A stretch of DNA of 64,000 nt from Butyriboletus loyo (taxonomy: Eukaryota > Basidiomycota > Agaricomycetes > Boletales > Boletaceae): positions 124,001 through 188,000 of the forward strand of contig JBBPSI010000024.1 in assembly GCA_038093515.1 (NCBI GenBank). The letters are read 5' to 3'. The position numbers and the translations under genes were made by a program. The notes below the pieces were generated by a model. The model searched no databases and was not told the DNA's origin. It was given only the letters and a program-made list of their open reading frames with translations. This document shows, piece by piece, positions 44,713 through 55,623 of this stretch; positions within the stretch are counted from its first letter, which is position 1; each line of letters begins with the position of its first letter.

Positions 44713-45148
44713 ATGGACGACGAACAGGTCCTCCAGTCTCATATTCCTCTCTTCACTCGCTTCGTGCGTTACCGCTACTCAGGGACCATAAGCTTTTCCC
44801 TTCATTCACTTGATGTACATTCCTGACATTCACCGTCGCTCCAAGGCTGCGACTACGCTGCCACGTAGCAAGCCCAACTTCACCCTGGACACCTTGTGCA
44901 AGGCAGGTGTCTTGGGTGGAGATGAGGCCGTATCGGCCATGGCCACCGTTCTTGTCTGCGAGAACAGGTGGTGGTTAGGGTGGTACAGCTCTCCAGGATC
45001 AGATCAGATTGCCAAACAATACGACCTTCTCGCAAAGTCAAGGTTGTCCAACGCCTTTTCCCCTGGTGTTCGCGCATCGAAAGGACGGAGTTGGGGTGGT
45101 GTCTTGGTGCGACGATCGCGATGGTGGCGGGTGGGGAGGTGCCAGTGA
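44713..45148 (+). pseudogene. Truncated membrane-protein copy fused to a GDA1 tail
   Basis: The segment matches the promoter, leader and first 260 or so coding bases of Mem1/Mem2. Its start ATG is at 44,813, and it reads LDTLCKAGVLGGDEAVSAMA and then SNAFSPGV. At about 45,071-45,076 it switches to the 3' end of the GDA1 coding sequence, in a different frame. The resulting open frame is a 111-residue chimera (44,813-45,148) with no membrane segment. This join is the tandem-duplication breakpoint: sequence after it repeats the order GDA1 tail, FMO, membrane protein. Confidence 0.85.
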
Positions 45149-45650
45149 GGTGTCGGGCGTGAGGCGTTCGAGGAGGGCGTACGTGCACCGAAAAAAAAGT
45201 GTTATCGTGAACATTTCATGTATTATACCTATCATATTCCGTCGATCACACCGTTCAGCAAACATTGTCCTTTAGATGCAACCTGGCGTACGGACGTACT
45301 TGCCATCCATGGCATAGCGACACTTTGCAAACCGATTGAACGAGCCAAATTAGGCCATCTTTGGATTTAGGTTACGCAGCTTGCCGTGTCTGATTGATCA
45401 TTGCGCTATCACTGCGGTACGACTTGTCAGCACATTAGAGCGCTGCGCTGGTTTTTCTTTTCACACTAACGTGAGATCTGTCCCGTTTAGAATACGTTCT
45501 GACGACGTCTTCCAATCACGGCTCTCAGTAGAGTCATCGAGTGAGCAAGCCCGTCGATGGTTGGTCAATATGATTTGTCATCAACCCTGCTCTCTGCTCG
45601 TAGCTAGGGGCGATATATAACCCCCCCCACGGATCTCATGTTCCGCATCA
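45149..45650 (+). promoter_or_regulatory. FMO2 promoter region, copy of the FMO1 promoter
   Basis: It matches 35,716-36,394 apart from the indels noted there. The GATATATAA box at 45,611-45,619 and following C run are retained. Confidence 0.65.
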
Positions 45651-47118
45651 ATGTCGCTTCCTGATAGCACCACCGTTCTCATCGTAGGCGCAGGTCCAAC
45701 GGGCCTCGCCGCTGCCTTGTCTCTCCTCCACCATGGCTTTCACGACTTTGTCGTCGTAGACGCCGTTCAACACGGCGAGAACACCTCTCGCGCTCTCGTC
45801 GTTCATGCTGCCACTCTCGAGGTAAGACGCTTCCCCGCGCTCTTCTCTCCGTTCTCTCAACGCTTCGTAGGCCCTGGACACGATCGGGTGTGGAGACGAC
45901 ATCATAGCACAGGGAACGAAGACGACGAGGATCGAACTCGGGACACGCTCGTGCACCTTGGTCGGTCCTGATATGGCATATCTCAAACGGTACACACGAC
46001 ACCCGTACGCCGTTATCATTCCTCAGAACCTGACCGAACATGCCCTCGGGACAAAGCTGGCTAGCTTTGGCGTGTCTGTCCATCGACCACTCAAGGTCGT
46101 CGGGATGAAGTGCAACACAGGGAATATCCAGCTGACCGATGTCGCGTTCGAAGATGGGAGGGTGATTACCGCGAAATATGTCGTCGGTGCGGATGGCGCA
46201 TCCTCGGTGGCAAGTGTCTTGTTTGGAATTTTTTGATGTCATGTCGCTCATATCAGCGCTCAGGTTCGTACGACCGCTGGTATTGGTTTCGCTGACCCGA
46301 CGAGAAAAAGGGCGGAGAAAGTGACCAACCTTGCGCAGATGGTCCTCGCAGATGTTACTTTTGATGCCCCGGCCGAGGACATCCCTTTCACAGGCACCCT
46401 GTCCTCGACCGGTTTCTTCCTCTGTGTTCCAATGCCTTCTACTTTTAGCGAATATCTTGTCGCCAATGGTCACCCGTCTCTTACTGACGAACTCTACCGG
46501 ATCGGGTCTGGTGTCCCCTTGGAAGAGGGAGAAATTCCACGTTCGCTCTCGAAGGAATATCTCCAAAACCTTGTTGATCGGTTTGGGCCGTATTGTCTGT
46601 CCTCCGATCCTTCCGTGAACCCCAAGTCCAAGTCCATACGTATCAAGGATGTCATCTGGGCGACTCGTTTCCGTAACCATGCTGCGATCGCCGACACACC
46701 ATTTACTCGTCTTGGTTCTTCAGGAGCAACAGATGGTGGCGTTATCTTCCTCATAGGTGACGCCGCACACATTCATTCCCCTGCTGGTGGACAGGGTATG
46801 AATCTCGGGTTGCGCGACGCTGTGTTTTTGGGTGAAGCGCTGACGAAACACATCCACGCTACCGAGACCAAGCCCCTCTCCGAAGCGGACGTGATCCTTC
46901 GCGATTTCGCCGCTGTGCGACATGCACGCGCGCTTGAAGTGATCGGATTCACCAAAGGACTATTGTCGATCATGGGTTCAAAGGACGATGATTGGGTATT
47001 TTGGTGGTTGCCGATTAGCCCAGCGACAGTTCGGAATTGGGGGATGTGGTTGGCGGGGATGTTACCGTTTATGCGGCGAAAGATGGGTTGGGAGTTGAGT
47101 GGGCTGGGTCGGAGATGA
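45651..47118 (+). CDS. FAD-dependent monooxygenase FMO2, near-identical copy of FMO1
   Basis: Exons 45651-45821, 45871-46206 and 46264-47118 have exactly the FMO1 lengths and give 453 residues. VGAGPTGLAAAL and GDAAHIHSPAGGQGMN are intact and no stop or frameshift is present, so the copy should be functional. Differences from FMO1 are scattered substitutions such as DALTEAIPI versus DAPAEDIPF in the substrate domain and RRKM versus RRKL near the end. It belongs to the second copy of the duplicated block and is followed, like FMO1, by a membrane-protein gene. Confidence 0.9.
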
Positions 47119-47506
47119 TTTTAGCGCTGGCTGTTTTTTTTTTCCTTGTCGATTTTGGAACGTGTGTCACAATCTATGCATACCAGTTCTTTCAATACAT
47201 TATTATCTTCAGAAAGATACGGGGTAGAATCGATGGAAATGACTACCCAAGGGGTTGCTGCCTTCAAGTTGGAGCGAGCGACGTGCAAATGTAATGACTC
47301 TCGATATGTTAGATGAGTATCCGATCACGCTTCTTCTCCTTGGACCACTACTTCTCGGAGCCTTTCGAGGCAGGGGTATTAGATAACCGTGTTTAAACCA
47401 TCCGATCATGCGATCAGACGAAATATTTGCGGTGGGAATATATGTGCAGAGGTTCCGCCAAGGCGCAAGCAACACAGCCCTTCGGAAAACCATCCGATCA
47501 TGCACC

Positions 47507-47822
47507 TTCTCACTACTTCTCGGAGTTTTTAGACACCATTGAGGGGGGGGTATTAGGTAGCCTTCAGAGACCATCTAGAAAGCGCTTTCCATTCCTCGGC
47601 AAGTGGAAAGATTCATTAGGATGCAGTCTACATGCGCACTCACGAGCCTCTAAAAAGAACCCCCCCTAGATGCCGTGGTGGAGTCTCAAAACTGGTGCCA
47701 AGGGTGATATTACAAACTGCTGCGAACTATGATTGGCATTGTGGGCTAACCTCTGTGGAAGTAGTCACGCTTCGGTTTCCGGAAATACCTCAATGGGATC
47801 TAAAAACTCCGAGAGGTAGTGG
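47507..47822. mobile_element. MITE-like element with imperfect terminal inverted repeats
   Basis: The left end (CACTACTTCTCGGAGTTTTT, then AGACACCATTGAGG) and the right end, read on the minus strand (CACTACCTCTCGGAGTTTTT, then AGATCCCATTGAGG), form inverted repeats of about 35 bases with few mismatches around a 240-base non-coding core. A related end sequence (CACTACTTCTCGGAGCCTTT) also stands alone at about 47,343. No ORF, so non-autonomous if it is a transposon. Confidence 0.6.
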
Positions 47823-47828
47823 GGGGTA

Positions 47829-47998
47829 GACTGGTGACCAATCCGTCTAAAAGAGGCAAGCTGGGCATTAAGAGTTCACTGGGATGGATTCATCAGAATT
47901 TCATTTCTTCATTTCTTCTTCCTCAGATAAAACTCACCCTCCGAGATGGTCCTGTTTAATGCCCAGCTTGCCTCTTTTAGACGGATTGGTCACCAGTC
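47829..47998. mobile_element. MITE with perfect 43-bp terminal inverted repeats and TA flanks
   Basis: A 170-base element beginning GACTGGTGACCAATCCGTCT and continuing AAAAGAGGCAAGCTGGGCAT; the right end is the exact reverse complement over about 43 bases. Both sides are flanked by TA (47827-47828 and 47999-48000), the target-site duplication of Tc1/mariner-type elements. The 84-base core is non-coding. The perfect repeats suggest recent activity or strong hairpin conservation. Confidence 0.8.
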
Positions 47999-48211
47999 TA
48001 GCGCGCAGGAGTGGGATCTGTTGGTTTAAACACGATTATTGGTCCCGGACTTTTTGGGCGCAGTCATTTTTGTCTAGAATGTAACATTCATCTCTAGCGC
48101 ATATAAAAGTGATGGACGACGAACAGGTCCCCCAGTCTCATATTCCTCTCTTCGCTCGCTTCGTGCGTTACCGCTACTCAGGGACCATAGGCTTTCTCCT
48201 TCATCCGCGCC

Positions 48212-49525
48212 ATGTACATTCCCGACATATCTAGCATCCTCCAACGTCGCTCCAAGGCTGTGAGGCCGCCACCCAGCAAGCCCAACTTCACCCTGGACAC
48301 CTTGTGCAAGGCAGGTGTCTTGGGTGGAGACGAGGCCGTATCGGCCATGGCCACTGTTCTTGTCTGCGAGAACAGGCGGTGGTTAGGGTGGTACAGCTCT
48401 CCAGGATCAGATCAGATTGCAAAACGATATGACCTTCTCGCAAAGTCAAGGTTGTCCGACGCCTTTTCCCCCGGTGTTCACACTGATCCTTCCACGTTGT
48501 TCGAGTTGGATGGCTGGGAGGCTCCCAGGTTCAGAGCCGCCCACTCGGACACCATCATCGAGGAGACCGGCTACGCGGCTGCCCTCTTCATGAAGGAGTG
48601 CGCTGCTCGGAAAGGAGAGGTTTTGAAGGGGAGAAAAACACAGGCTGTTGGAGTCACGATCGCTGAGCTCAACCACGTCCCTGCACCTCAGATATACCCC
48701 AAACGTATCAACGCGTACACCACTGTCTTCGCCAGCGTCCCTATCGCCGTTAGCGTCAGCACCTGCATTGCTTGTGGTGTTTTTCGCGATTGGTTTTCGT
48801 TCTCGTTGATCCTCTTGGGTATCCTCGCAAACGGTGTCTCCAGTCTCGTCATCGGCTCAGCCAAGCTCGTGTTCAGCCATCCTGACCCAGTTAAAGGGCA
48901 CCCTCCTGGCGATGGTATCCTTAGTTCAGACAAGGAGATTGTCTTGCTCAAGGGCGCGGAGGGTGCCGTGAACTCTATCACCCACGGCATGTTCTCTCTC
49001 AATTTCCCCAGCGAATCCCATTACAAAAACATCAGATGGTGTTCCGTCCTTCTCACCATCCACTCCATCGCCCCGCTACTGCTTATCCCCCACTGTTCCT
49101 TGTTCGGCCAAACGATGTTTGTGACTTCGTTCGGTGTCTCTTGGATTTACAATTCGTGGCTACCCTCCTTGGACGAGGAGATGATTCAAGGGGATATGCT
49201 GCTCAACACTGTACTCCAGAAACCGGTCTTGACCAAGTATCACTTGGGCACGCACACAACCGTGGCGGTCTTTGTCCTGCTCGTTCTTCAGCCTGAAGAA
49301 CCGAACAAAATGCTTGACGATCTCCTTCCCGGCGACACCAAGGTTTGGAGACATTGGAAAAAGAGGATCGTGCGGCGACTCCTGGACGGGAAGAAGCTCG
49401 AGTTTGTGAACTCAGACTGGGAGCTGGATGGCTTCAGTGAAAAGGAGCAGTTCTCGCTCGAGACGTTGTATGGCGATGCTCAAGCAGCTTACGGTGGATA
49501 TGTCGACCATGTCGCTTGCAAGTAA
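48212..49525 (+). CDS. Multi-pass membrane protein of unknown family (Mem2)
   Basis: A 437-residue, single-exon near-duplicate of Mem1 with the same length and no indels. The start ATG at 48,212 follows a CATATAAAAG box at about 48,100. The four to five hydrophobic segments are retained. Substitutions are mostly conservative (for example SVSTCIACGVF for SVGTCVACGVF), so both copies appear maintained. It lies between FMO2 and P450a, which is transcribed towards it with only about 270 bases between the stop codons. Confidence 0.8.
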   Translation: MYIPDISSILQRRSKAVRPPPSKPNFTLDTLCKAGVLGGDEAVSAMATVLVCENRRWLGWYSSPGSDQIAKRYDLLAKSRLSDAFSPGVHTDPSTLFELDGWEAPRFRAAHSDTIIEETGYAAALFMKECAARKGEVLKGRKTQAVGVTIAELNHVPAPQIYPKRINAYTTVFASVPIAVSVSTCIACGVFRDWFSFSLILLGILANGVSSLVIGSAKLVFSHPDPVKGHPPGDGILSSDKEIVLLKGAEGAVNSITHGMFSLNFPSESHYKNIRWCSVLLTIHSIAPLLLIPHCSLFGQTMFVTSFGVSWIYNSWLPSLDEEMIQGDMLLNTVLQKPVLTKYHLGTHTTVAVFVLLVLQPEEPNKMLDDLLPGDTKVWRHWKKRIVRRLLDGKKLEFVNSDWELDGFSEKEQFSLETLYGDAQAAYGGYVDHVACK

Positions 49526-49797
49526 TCCCTTTTCCATGTATTTTCTGGAGTGCCACGAAATTTATCCAACATTGTATCCCAAGCTTTGTATAGTGACAAG
49601 TTCTGTCAGCGCCAGCTTTTTTCTCTCCTTTCTTCCGTTTGCTTTTGGGATATGGATATGTTTTACGACTATATCTAGAGCACCGGTTGCCTGGAGGTAT
49701 GATCATTTATCCCTGGTTGTACATATAAATATATCCTTAGCAGCGGCTCAATGACAATAGTACACGTCGTACTCCCCAGCTGGCTCCACTGGCAACC

Positions 49798-52153
49798 TCA
49801 GGCAACGTATGGTCGCACACGCAAGGGTAACTTGCATCCGACCTCACCCGCGATCTTTGGTCGTGGAAGCACACCTCTTCCCATCTCAATCTTGGTGTCG
49901 AGACCATCTCGCATCTCAAACACAAAGTTCTTCACGAGCACCGACAACACCGCCTACCCAATAAAGAAATGAAATGAACCCATATAAGCATCCACGAGCC
50001 GCCGACACATGCACTACACTGCGCCCACGCACCTTGAACTCCGCCACCGCAAAATTCTTGCCCAAACACGTTCTGGGCCCATCCACAAAGGTGAGCAAGT
50101 GTCGATGGCCCTGGATCTCTTTAGCCTTGGCAGGGATCCCATCCTGACCGTGCACGTCGTCCTCGAGCCATCGACTCGGCCGGAACGTCTTCGCATCCTC
50201 ACCCCAAACGGCGACAGAACGGTTAATGGATTCCATCGGGATAGTGACGAGGGTGTCTTTGGCGATCGTCAGGCTGTCGACCAGCTCGCCAGATTTCGTA
50301 CGGACGGGTTCGGAAAGTGGGATGACGTCATCTTCGAAGGCCTGTGGAAATGCCATATCATCGTCAATCACGAATAGGGCGCACTCAGGAAGGAGAGGAG
50401 AGAGATCAGTGCAGACGTACGATACGTGTAAGCTCGGGGGCAGGGGAGTGGATGCGGAGAATCTCGAGGACGATGGCGTCCAGATAGGGAAGACCATTTG
50501 TAAATTCATCATAGGTTGGGTCTGCCCCATGCTCGAGGAGCCCGTTTCGCAGCTTTGTCTGCACGTCTGGGTTCCGTGAGAGCTCGAGCAAGGCCCACTA
50601 GATAACCGGTTAGTCGATGCATGGAGAATAGATGAATAGGATATTACACTCAAGCTGACTAGAGTGTAAACATCCATGAGTCAAAATGCATTCGAGTATT
50701 ACAGCAAAGATAATTACTAGAAGTCGTTTCATACCCCGCGATAAGTAACACTTTCATCTGTGAAACCGACGTCAAAGACGGACCACGAGGACGCATGCAA
50801 CCAGGTTCATTTACCTGTGCCATGACTTCATCTTTCGTCAACTGAAACTCCGAATCTTCATTCGCACCCTTGACTGTCGGGCAGGTCAGTGCTGCATGGA
50901 AACATTTCGGGTAGACCACGTACTGAGCAACCCAATAATAGACTTCTCTTCCTTTCCCCCGACCACACCCATTTCTAACTCTTTCTGTGTTCGAGAGAGC
51001 AATACATTCGAGATCTGTTCCATTGCATCATTGAGCTTCCGGATGAGCGTTGTGCGTGACGTGGGTATCGCAATGAGGAACGGGAACGTCTGCGCCAAGA
51101 GAAAAATGGCTTTATTGGGGGCCGTGGCACGAGGTGATGCGGCGAATGTGTCAAAGACCTCGGTGACGTGTGCGTGCTTGCCTTCAAGCGCGCCAAAATT
51201 GTGAGAGAAACAGGCGAGGCCGATTGTGTCGAGTCTACCACAATAATTATGCATAGATCGCAACAAGAACGAAGTAGAGCGTACGATATGTGATTCATCC
51301 TTTAACATGAGCAAGTCAGAGACTGGTTATCAAGGTACGCAAGGCCGTTTCACAAAACGCACCAGATTTGGACGTCGATGATCGCGTCATCCCCACCGTT
51401 CGACTGGATGAGAACATCCCAAGCTCCTTTTGCCTGCAAAGAGAGTTCACATACACGTAAGACAGGGCCCACTGCTCATACTATGATATCCCGACCTTGT
51501 ACGCCGAGTCGTAGAAAATCGATGTCAACTCTCGAATGGCGGCGATGCTGAAGGCAGGCGTCAAAGACTTGCGTTGCCTGGCGAAATCGGTCAATGTTTC
51601 TCCCGGGAACGAGTCAATCCATGGATATACCTTTTATGGTCTTCTCCATGGGCCCATAACACACCTTTCCCAAACTCGGTCCAAGCCTCAGCTACATTAT
51701 ACAACGACGTGAGGATTATTATCAACCACGTACGGATTTCGCGAGTGTTCTCCTGGCTACCGGGGTCTGAATATATGTCCACGTGTCCTTGGCAAAGAAA
51801 TGTGCGATTGCCTTGGGATCACACAAAACGATCTTCTTGTTCCCCAAGGTCGATGGAATCGCGTATACGGGTCCATATTCCTGTGACCACGCTTCGTATA
51901 CTGCGCCCGAGTTCTCTGCGTCGAGAATGCGCTTGCCGACACCGTAGAGGAAGCTCTCGCTAGGAGGTCCTCGGAGTTGTGTGGTGCGGAGTTCCCGACG
52001 GGATGTCCGGACCCATCGAAGGAGGGTCCAAACCGCTGTGCAAGCGACGGCGGCATCGAACGCGTACCACTGATAGGGACGAAAGTCGGTCAGAAGTCTG
52101 TCCAGGACCTCCGATGCCGTCCGAGTGGTGGATAATAATACATCAAGCGGCAT
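49798..52153 (-). CDS. Cytochrome P450 monooxygenase (P450a)
   Basis: A membrane-anchored haem monooxygenase acting with NADPH-P450 reductase at the ER. It has many exons from the ATG at 52,153 to a TGA ending at 49,798, roughly 540 residues. The N-terminal anchor is AFDAAVACTAVWTLLRWV. The C-helix WAHGEDHKR precedes QRKSLTPAFS. The I-helix oxygen-binding motif is AGYETTS (about 50,740), the K-helix E-x-x-R reads EILR (about 50,455), and the haem loop is FVDGPRTCLGKNFAVAEF (about 50,050-50,100), with Cys as the axial ligand. The last exon starts AVLSVLVKNFVFEMRDGLD. I saw no stop or frameshift. The family resembles agaricomycete P450s with AGYETTS-type I-helices, and I do not assign a CYP number. 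Confidence 0.88.
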
Positions 52154-53271
52154 AGTGGCCGACAGAATCTTGGTGTTGACTGAAGGAGAGGTGTAAGGTG
52201 TCGTGACTGTTTGCAACACTGCTACACCTCTCGAACAATTTATAGGCCTTTTGCGCCCGGTATCCGCATGTGGTGTGAATGCGCCGCGGCGCAGAAAGGG
52301 CCCGAATTTCCTTGGGATGATTGAGTAATATATGAGTCATCGGAGTTCGTGACTCTTGGTCGTCCGGCTAGTGTTTGAGACCGGCTTATGTCTGGTTAGG
52401 AAGTCAAACGTATCCTGTTGAATACAATCCGGAGGATCGTTGTCCTTGGGGAGATCAGTACTTGAACGATGCTTAGGACGAACTTCGAATCGACGGGTTC
52501 GCCCCACATGATCGAAATCCGATTTGTTGAGAGACCGGGCGACACGCGAGGGGGCGGTCACTATACGCAGTCCAATCATAGTTCGTGCCGAAGCAACACG
52601 CGTCTATCAAAGAAAAAATGAGTCGAAAGCGCAGGCCCAGGAGTCATGGATCACGGCAAAGGACAAGTCATCCGACATGACTCATGCCAATCAGAGTTTA
52701 GATTGGCACAGGACAACTCTATACCCACCCGTTCCCAACAACGACTCACGAGTCCCAGGGGCTGGCAACAAGATGACGACGATTCATCTGGGACAATGTC
52801 AAGAAGACCATTGTTAGCTGCATTCCCGTCAAGACATTGACAAAAGCCCATGTCACACACACCAGAATGCGTAGTTAACCTGGCGTCGCCATTTCGAATC
52901 CAAGTACTGTATGCTTGGATTGCCAATTGGCAGTCTCGAGGAAATCAGTTCACTGGTGTGGGCGACAACGAGTGCTTCGCATCATTGATATTGCTCGTAA
53001 GGGTTGCGGTGACGACGACCCTCGCAGGATAAAGACCAATTGGAGTGATACAGTAAAGCACTGTCCTCGGGGGGACTGTTGTAGTCAGCACGCCAACTGA
53101 TCAAGGGGCCTACGAATGGCCACTTGAAGTACTAATACTGACAAGTTCCAAAGTCCAGGTGTTCACGTTTGTAGGCATTCAATGCTAACCAAACGATGGA
53201 GGATAGATAATGTAAATACTAAAGATGGATTATTCGGAGCTACATGACCTCTAGCTGTATCTTCTCCCCAC
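52154..53271. other. Intergenic region between P450a and P450b
   Basis: 1.1 kb holding P450a's promoter and P450b's 3' flank. A block at 52,601-52,636 (GCGTCTATCAAAGAAAAAAT and on) recurs at 42,127-42,165, showing that this spacer was also part of the duplicated block. No gene is seen. Confidence 0.6.
52222..52256 (-). promoter_or_regulatory. P450a core promoter (shared P450 box)
   Basis: On the minus strand GGCCTATAAATTGTTCG is followed by AGAGGTGTAG, about 85 bases before the start. The same layout (TATAAAT, GTTCG, AGGTG) precedes P450b and P450c. Confidence 0.7.
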
Positions 53272-55623
53272 TCAAGCAACGTACGGTCGCACACGCAAGG
53301 GCAACTTGCATCCCACTTCACCCGCAATCTTTGGTCGCGGAAGCAAACCTCTTCCGAGTTCAATCTTGGAATCGACACCATCACGCAGTTCAAGAACGAA
53401 GCTCTTGACAAGCACCATCAACACCGCCTAACCGAAAAAAGCCGTAAAGATCGATGAACCGCCAAACACTAGTGCACCACATACCTTGAATTCTGCTACT
53501 GCGAAATTCTTCCCCAAGCATGTCCTCGGACCATCCACAAAGGTGAGCAAGTGACGATGACCCTGGATCTCTTTAGCCTTGGCAGGTATCCCATCCTGAC
53601 CGTCTGCGTCCTCGAGCCATCGACTCGGCCGGAACGCCTTGGCATCCTCACCCCAAATTGCGGTAGAACGGTTCATGCATTCCATAGAAACAGTGACGCG
53701 GGTGTCTTTGGCGATCGTCAAGCTACCGACCAGCTCGCCGGATTTCGTGCGGACGGGTTCAGAGAGCGGGATAACGTCATCCTCGATAGCCTGTAGAAGT
53801 GCCATATCACCGTCAATCATTGATAGCGCGGCATACACGATAGATCGGGAGGAGGCATGGATGGATGGAGAGACGTACGATACGCGTAAGATCACTGATA
53901 GGCGGGTGAAGGCGGAGGATCTCGTGCACGACAGCATCGAGATAGGGAAGACCATTTGTAAGTTCGTCGTACGTTGGGTCTGTCCCATGCTCGAGGAGCT
54001 CGTTTCGCAGCTTTGTCTGCACGTCCAGGTTCCGCGAGAGCTCGAGCAGGGCCCACTAAATAACCGGTTAGTCGATGCATGGAGAATGGATGAATAGGAT
54101 ATTACACTCAAGCTGACTAGAGTGTAAACATCCATGAGTCAAAATGCATTCGAGTATTACAGCAAAGATAATTACTAGAAGTCGTTTCATACCCTGCGAT
54201 AAGTAACACTTTCATCTGTGAAACCGACGTCAAAGACGGACCTCGAGGACGTATGCAACCAAATTCATTTACCTGTGCCATGACTTCATCTTTCGTCAAC
54301 TGAAACTGCGAATCTTCATTCGCCCCCTTGACTGTTTTGCGAGTCGAGCAAGTCAGTATTGGATGCAGAGCAACACTTGGAATTGGCCACGTACTGAGCA
54401 ATCCAATAACAGACCTCTCTTCCTTTCCCACGACCACACCCATTTCTAACTCTTTCCGTGTTCGAGAGAGCAATACATTCGAAATCTTTTCCATTGCGAC
54501 GTTGAGCCTCTTAAGGAGCATCGTGCGTGACGTAGGTATCGCCGTGAGGGACGGGAATACCTGCGCCAAGAGCAGGAGCCCTCTATTGAGGGCTGTGGAG
54601 CGAGGGGATGCGGCGAATGTGTCAAACACCTCGGTGACTTGTGCGTGCTTGCCTTCGAGTGCCCCAAAATCGTGGGAGAAACCTGCAAGGCCGATTGTAT
54701 CGAGTCTGTGGTAGTAATTATGCATGTGTCACAAGAAGAAGGGGAGCAAGTCGTACGATATATGATTCATCCTTCAACAGGGGCAAGTCAGAGACTGGTT
54801 ATCAAGGTACGAACGGTGGTGCCACAGAACGCACCAGTTTTGGACATCGATCACAGCACTACTCCCACCGCTCGACTCAATGAGAACATCCCAAGCTCCT
54901 TTCGCCTGTAAACCGAATTCATGTTCGTGTGAGACAGGGCCACTACTCATACCATGAAAATCCAACCTTGTATGCTGAGTCGTAGAATGTCGATGTCAAC
55001 TGTCGAATGGCAGCGATGCTGAAAGCAGGTGTCAAAGACTTGCGTTGTCTAGATAAATCAGTCAGTGTTCCCCCTGGGAACGAGTCGAATCATGCTATAC
55101 CTCCTATGATCTTCTCCATGGGCCCATAGGATACCTTTCCCAATCTCGGTCCAAAGATCAGCCAAATTGTACAATAACGGGAAAGTCAAGATCGACCACG
55201 TACGAGATTCGCGAGTGATCTCCTGGCTAACGGGGTCTGAACGTATGTCCACGTGTCTTTGGCATAAAAATGTGCCACTGCCTTTGGATCGCACAAGACA
55301 ATCCTGTTGCTTCCCAAGGTCGATGGAACCGTATATACTGATCCATATTCTTGTGCCCACGCTTCGTATACGGCACCCGAGTCCCCTACGTCGAGGACGC
55401 GCTTGCCGACACCGTAGAGGAAGCCCTCGCTAGGAGGTCCTCGGAGCTGTGTGGTGCGGAGTTTCCGACGGGATGCGCGGACCCATCGAAGGAGGGTCCA
55501 AACCACTGTGCAAGCAACGGCGGCATCGAACGCGTGCCACCGATAGGGGAGAAGGTAGGCCGACAATCTGCCCAGGACCTCCGATGCTGTCTGAGTCGTG
55601 GGTAGTAACACATCAAGCGACAT
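53272..55623 (-). CDS. Cytochrome P450 monooxygenase (P450b)
   Basis: A close paralogue of P450a in the same orientation, with start at 55,623 and stop ending at 53,272. The N-terminus MSLDVLLPTTQTASEVLGRL and anchor AFDAAVACTVVWTLLRW are followed by WAHGEDHRR, RQRKSLTPAFS, the I-helix AGYETTS (about 54,200), the K-helix EILR (about 53,925) and the haem loop FVDGPRTCLGKNFAVAEF (about 53,500-53,545). The ordering and intron positions match P450a. Divergence is greatest around the substrate-recognition parts after the C-helix and near the K-helix (HPPISDLTRI versus HSPAPELTRI). No disabling change was seen. It is the parent-type copy for P450 pseudogene 2. Confidence 0.88.

Larger units (their letters stand above)
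47119..48111. other. Intergenic region rich in MITE-like inverted repeats
   Basis: 1 kb between FMO2 and the second membrane gene. The first 200 bases match the FMO1 downstream region. The rest holds two inverted-repeat elements (47,507-47,822 and 47,829-47,998) and shorter repeats such as AACCATCCGATCATGC, which occurs at about 47,396 and 47,484. Confidence 0.6.
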
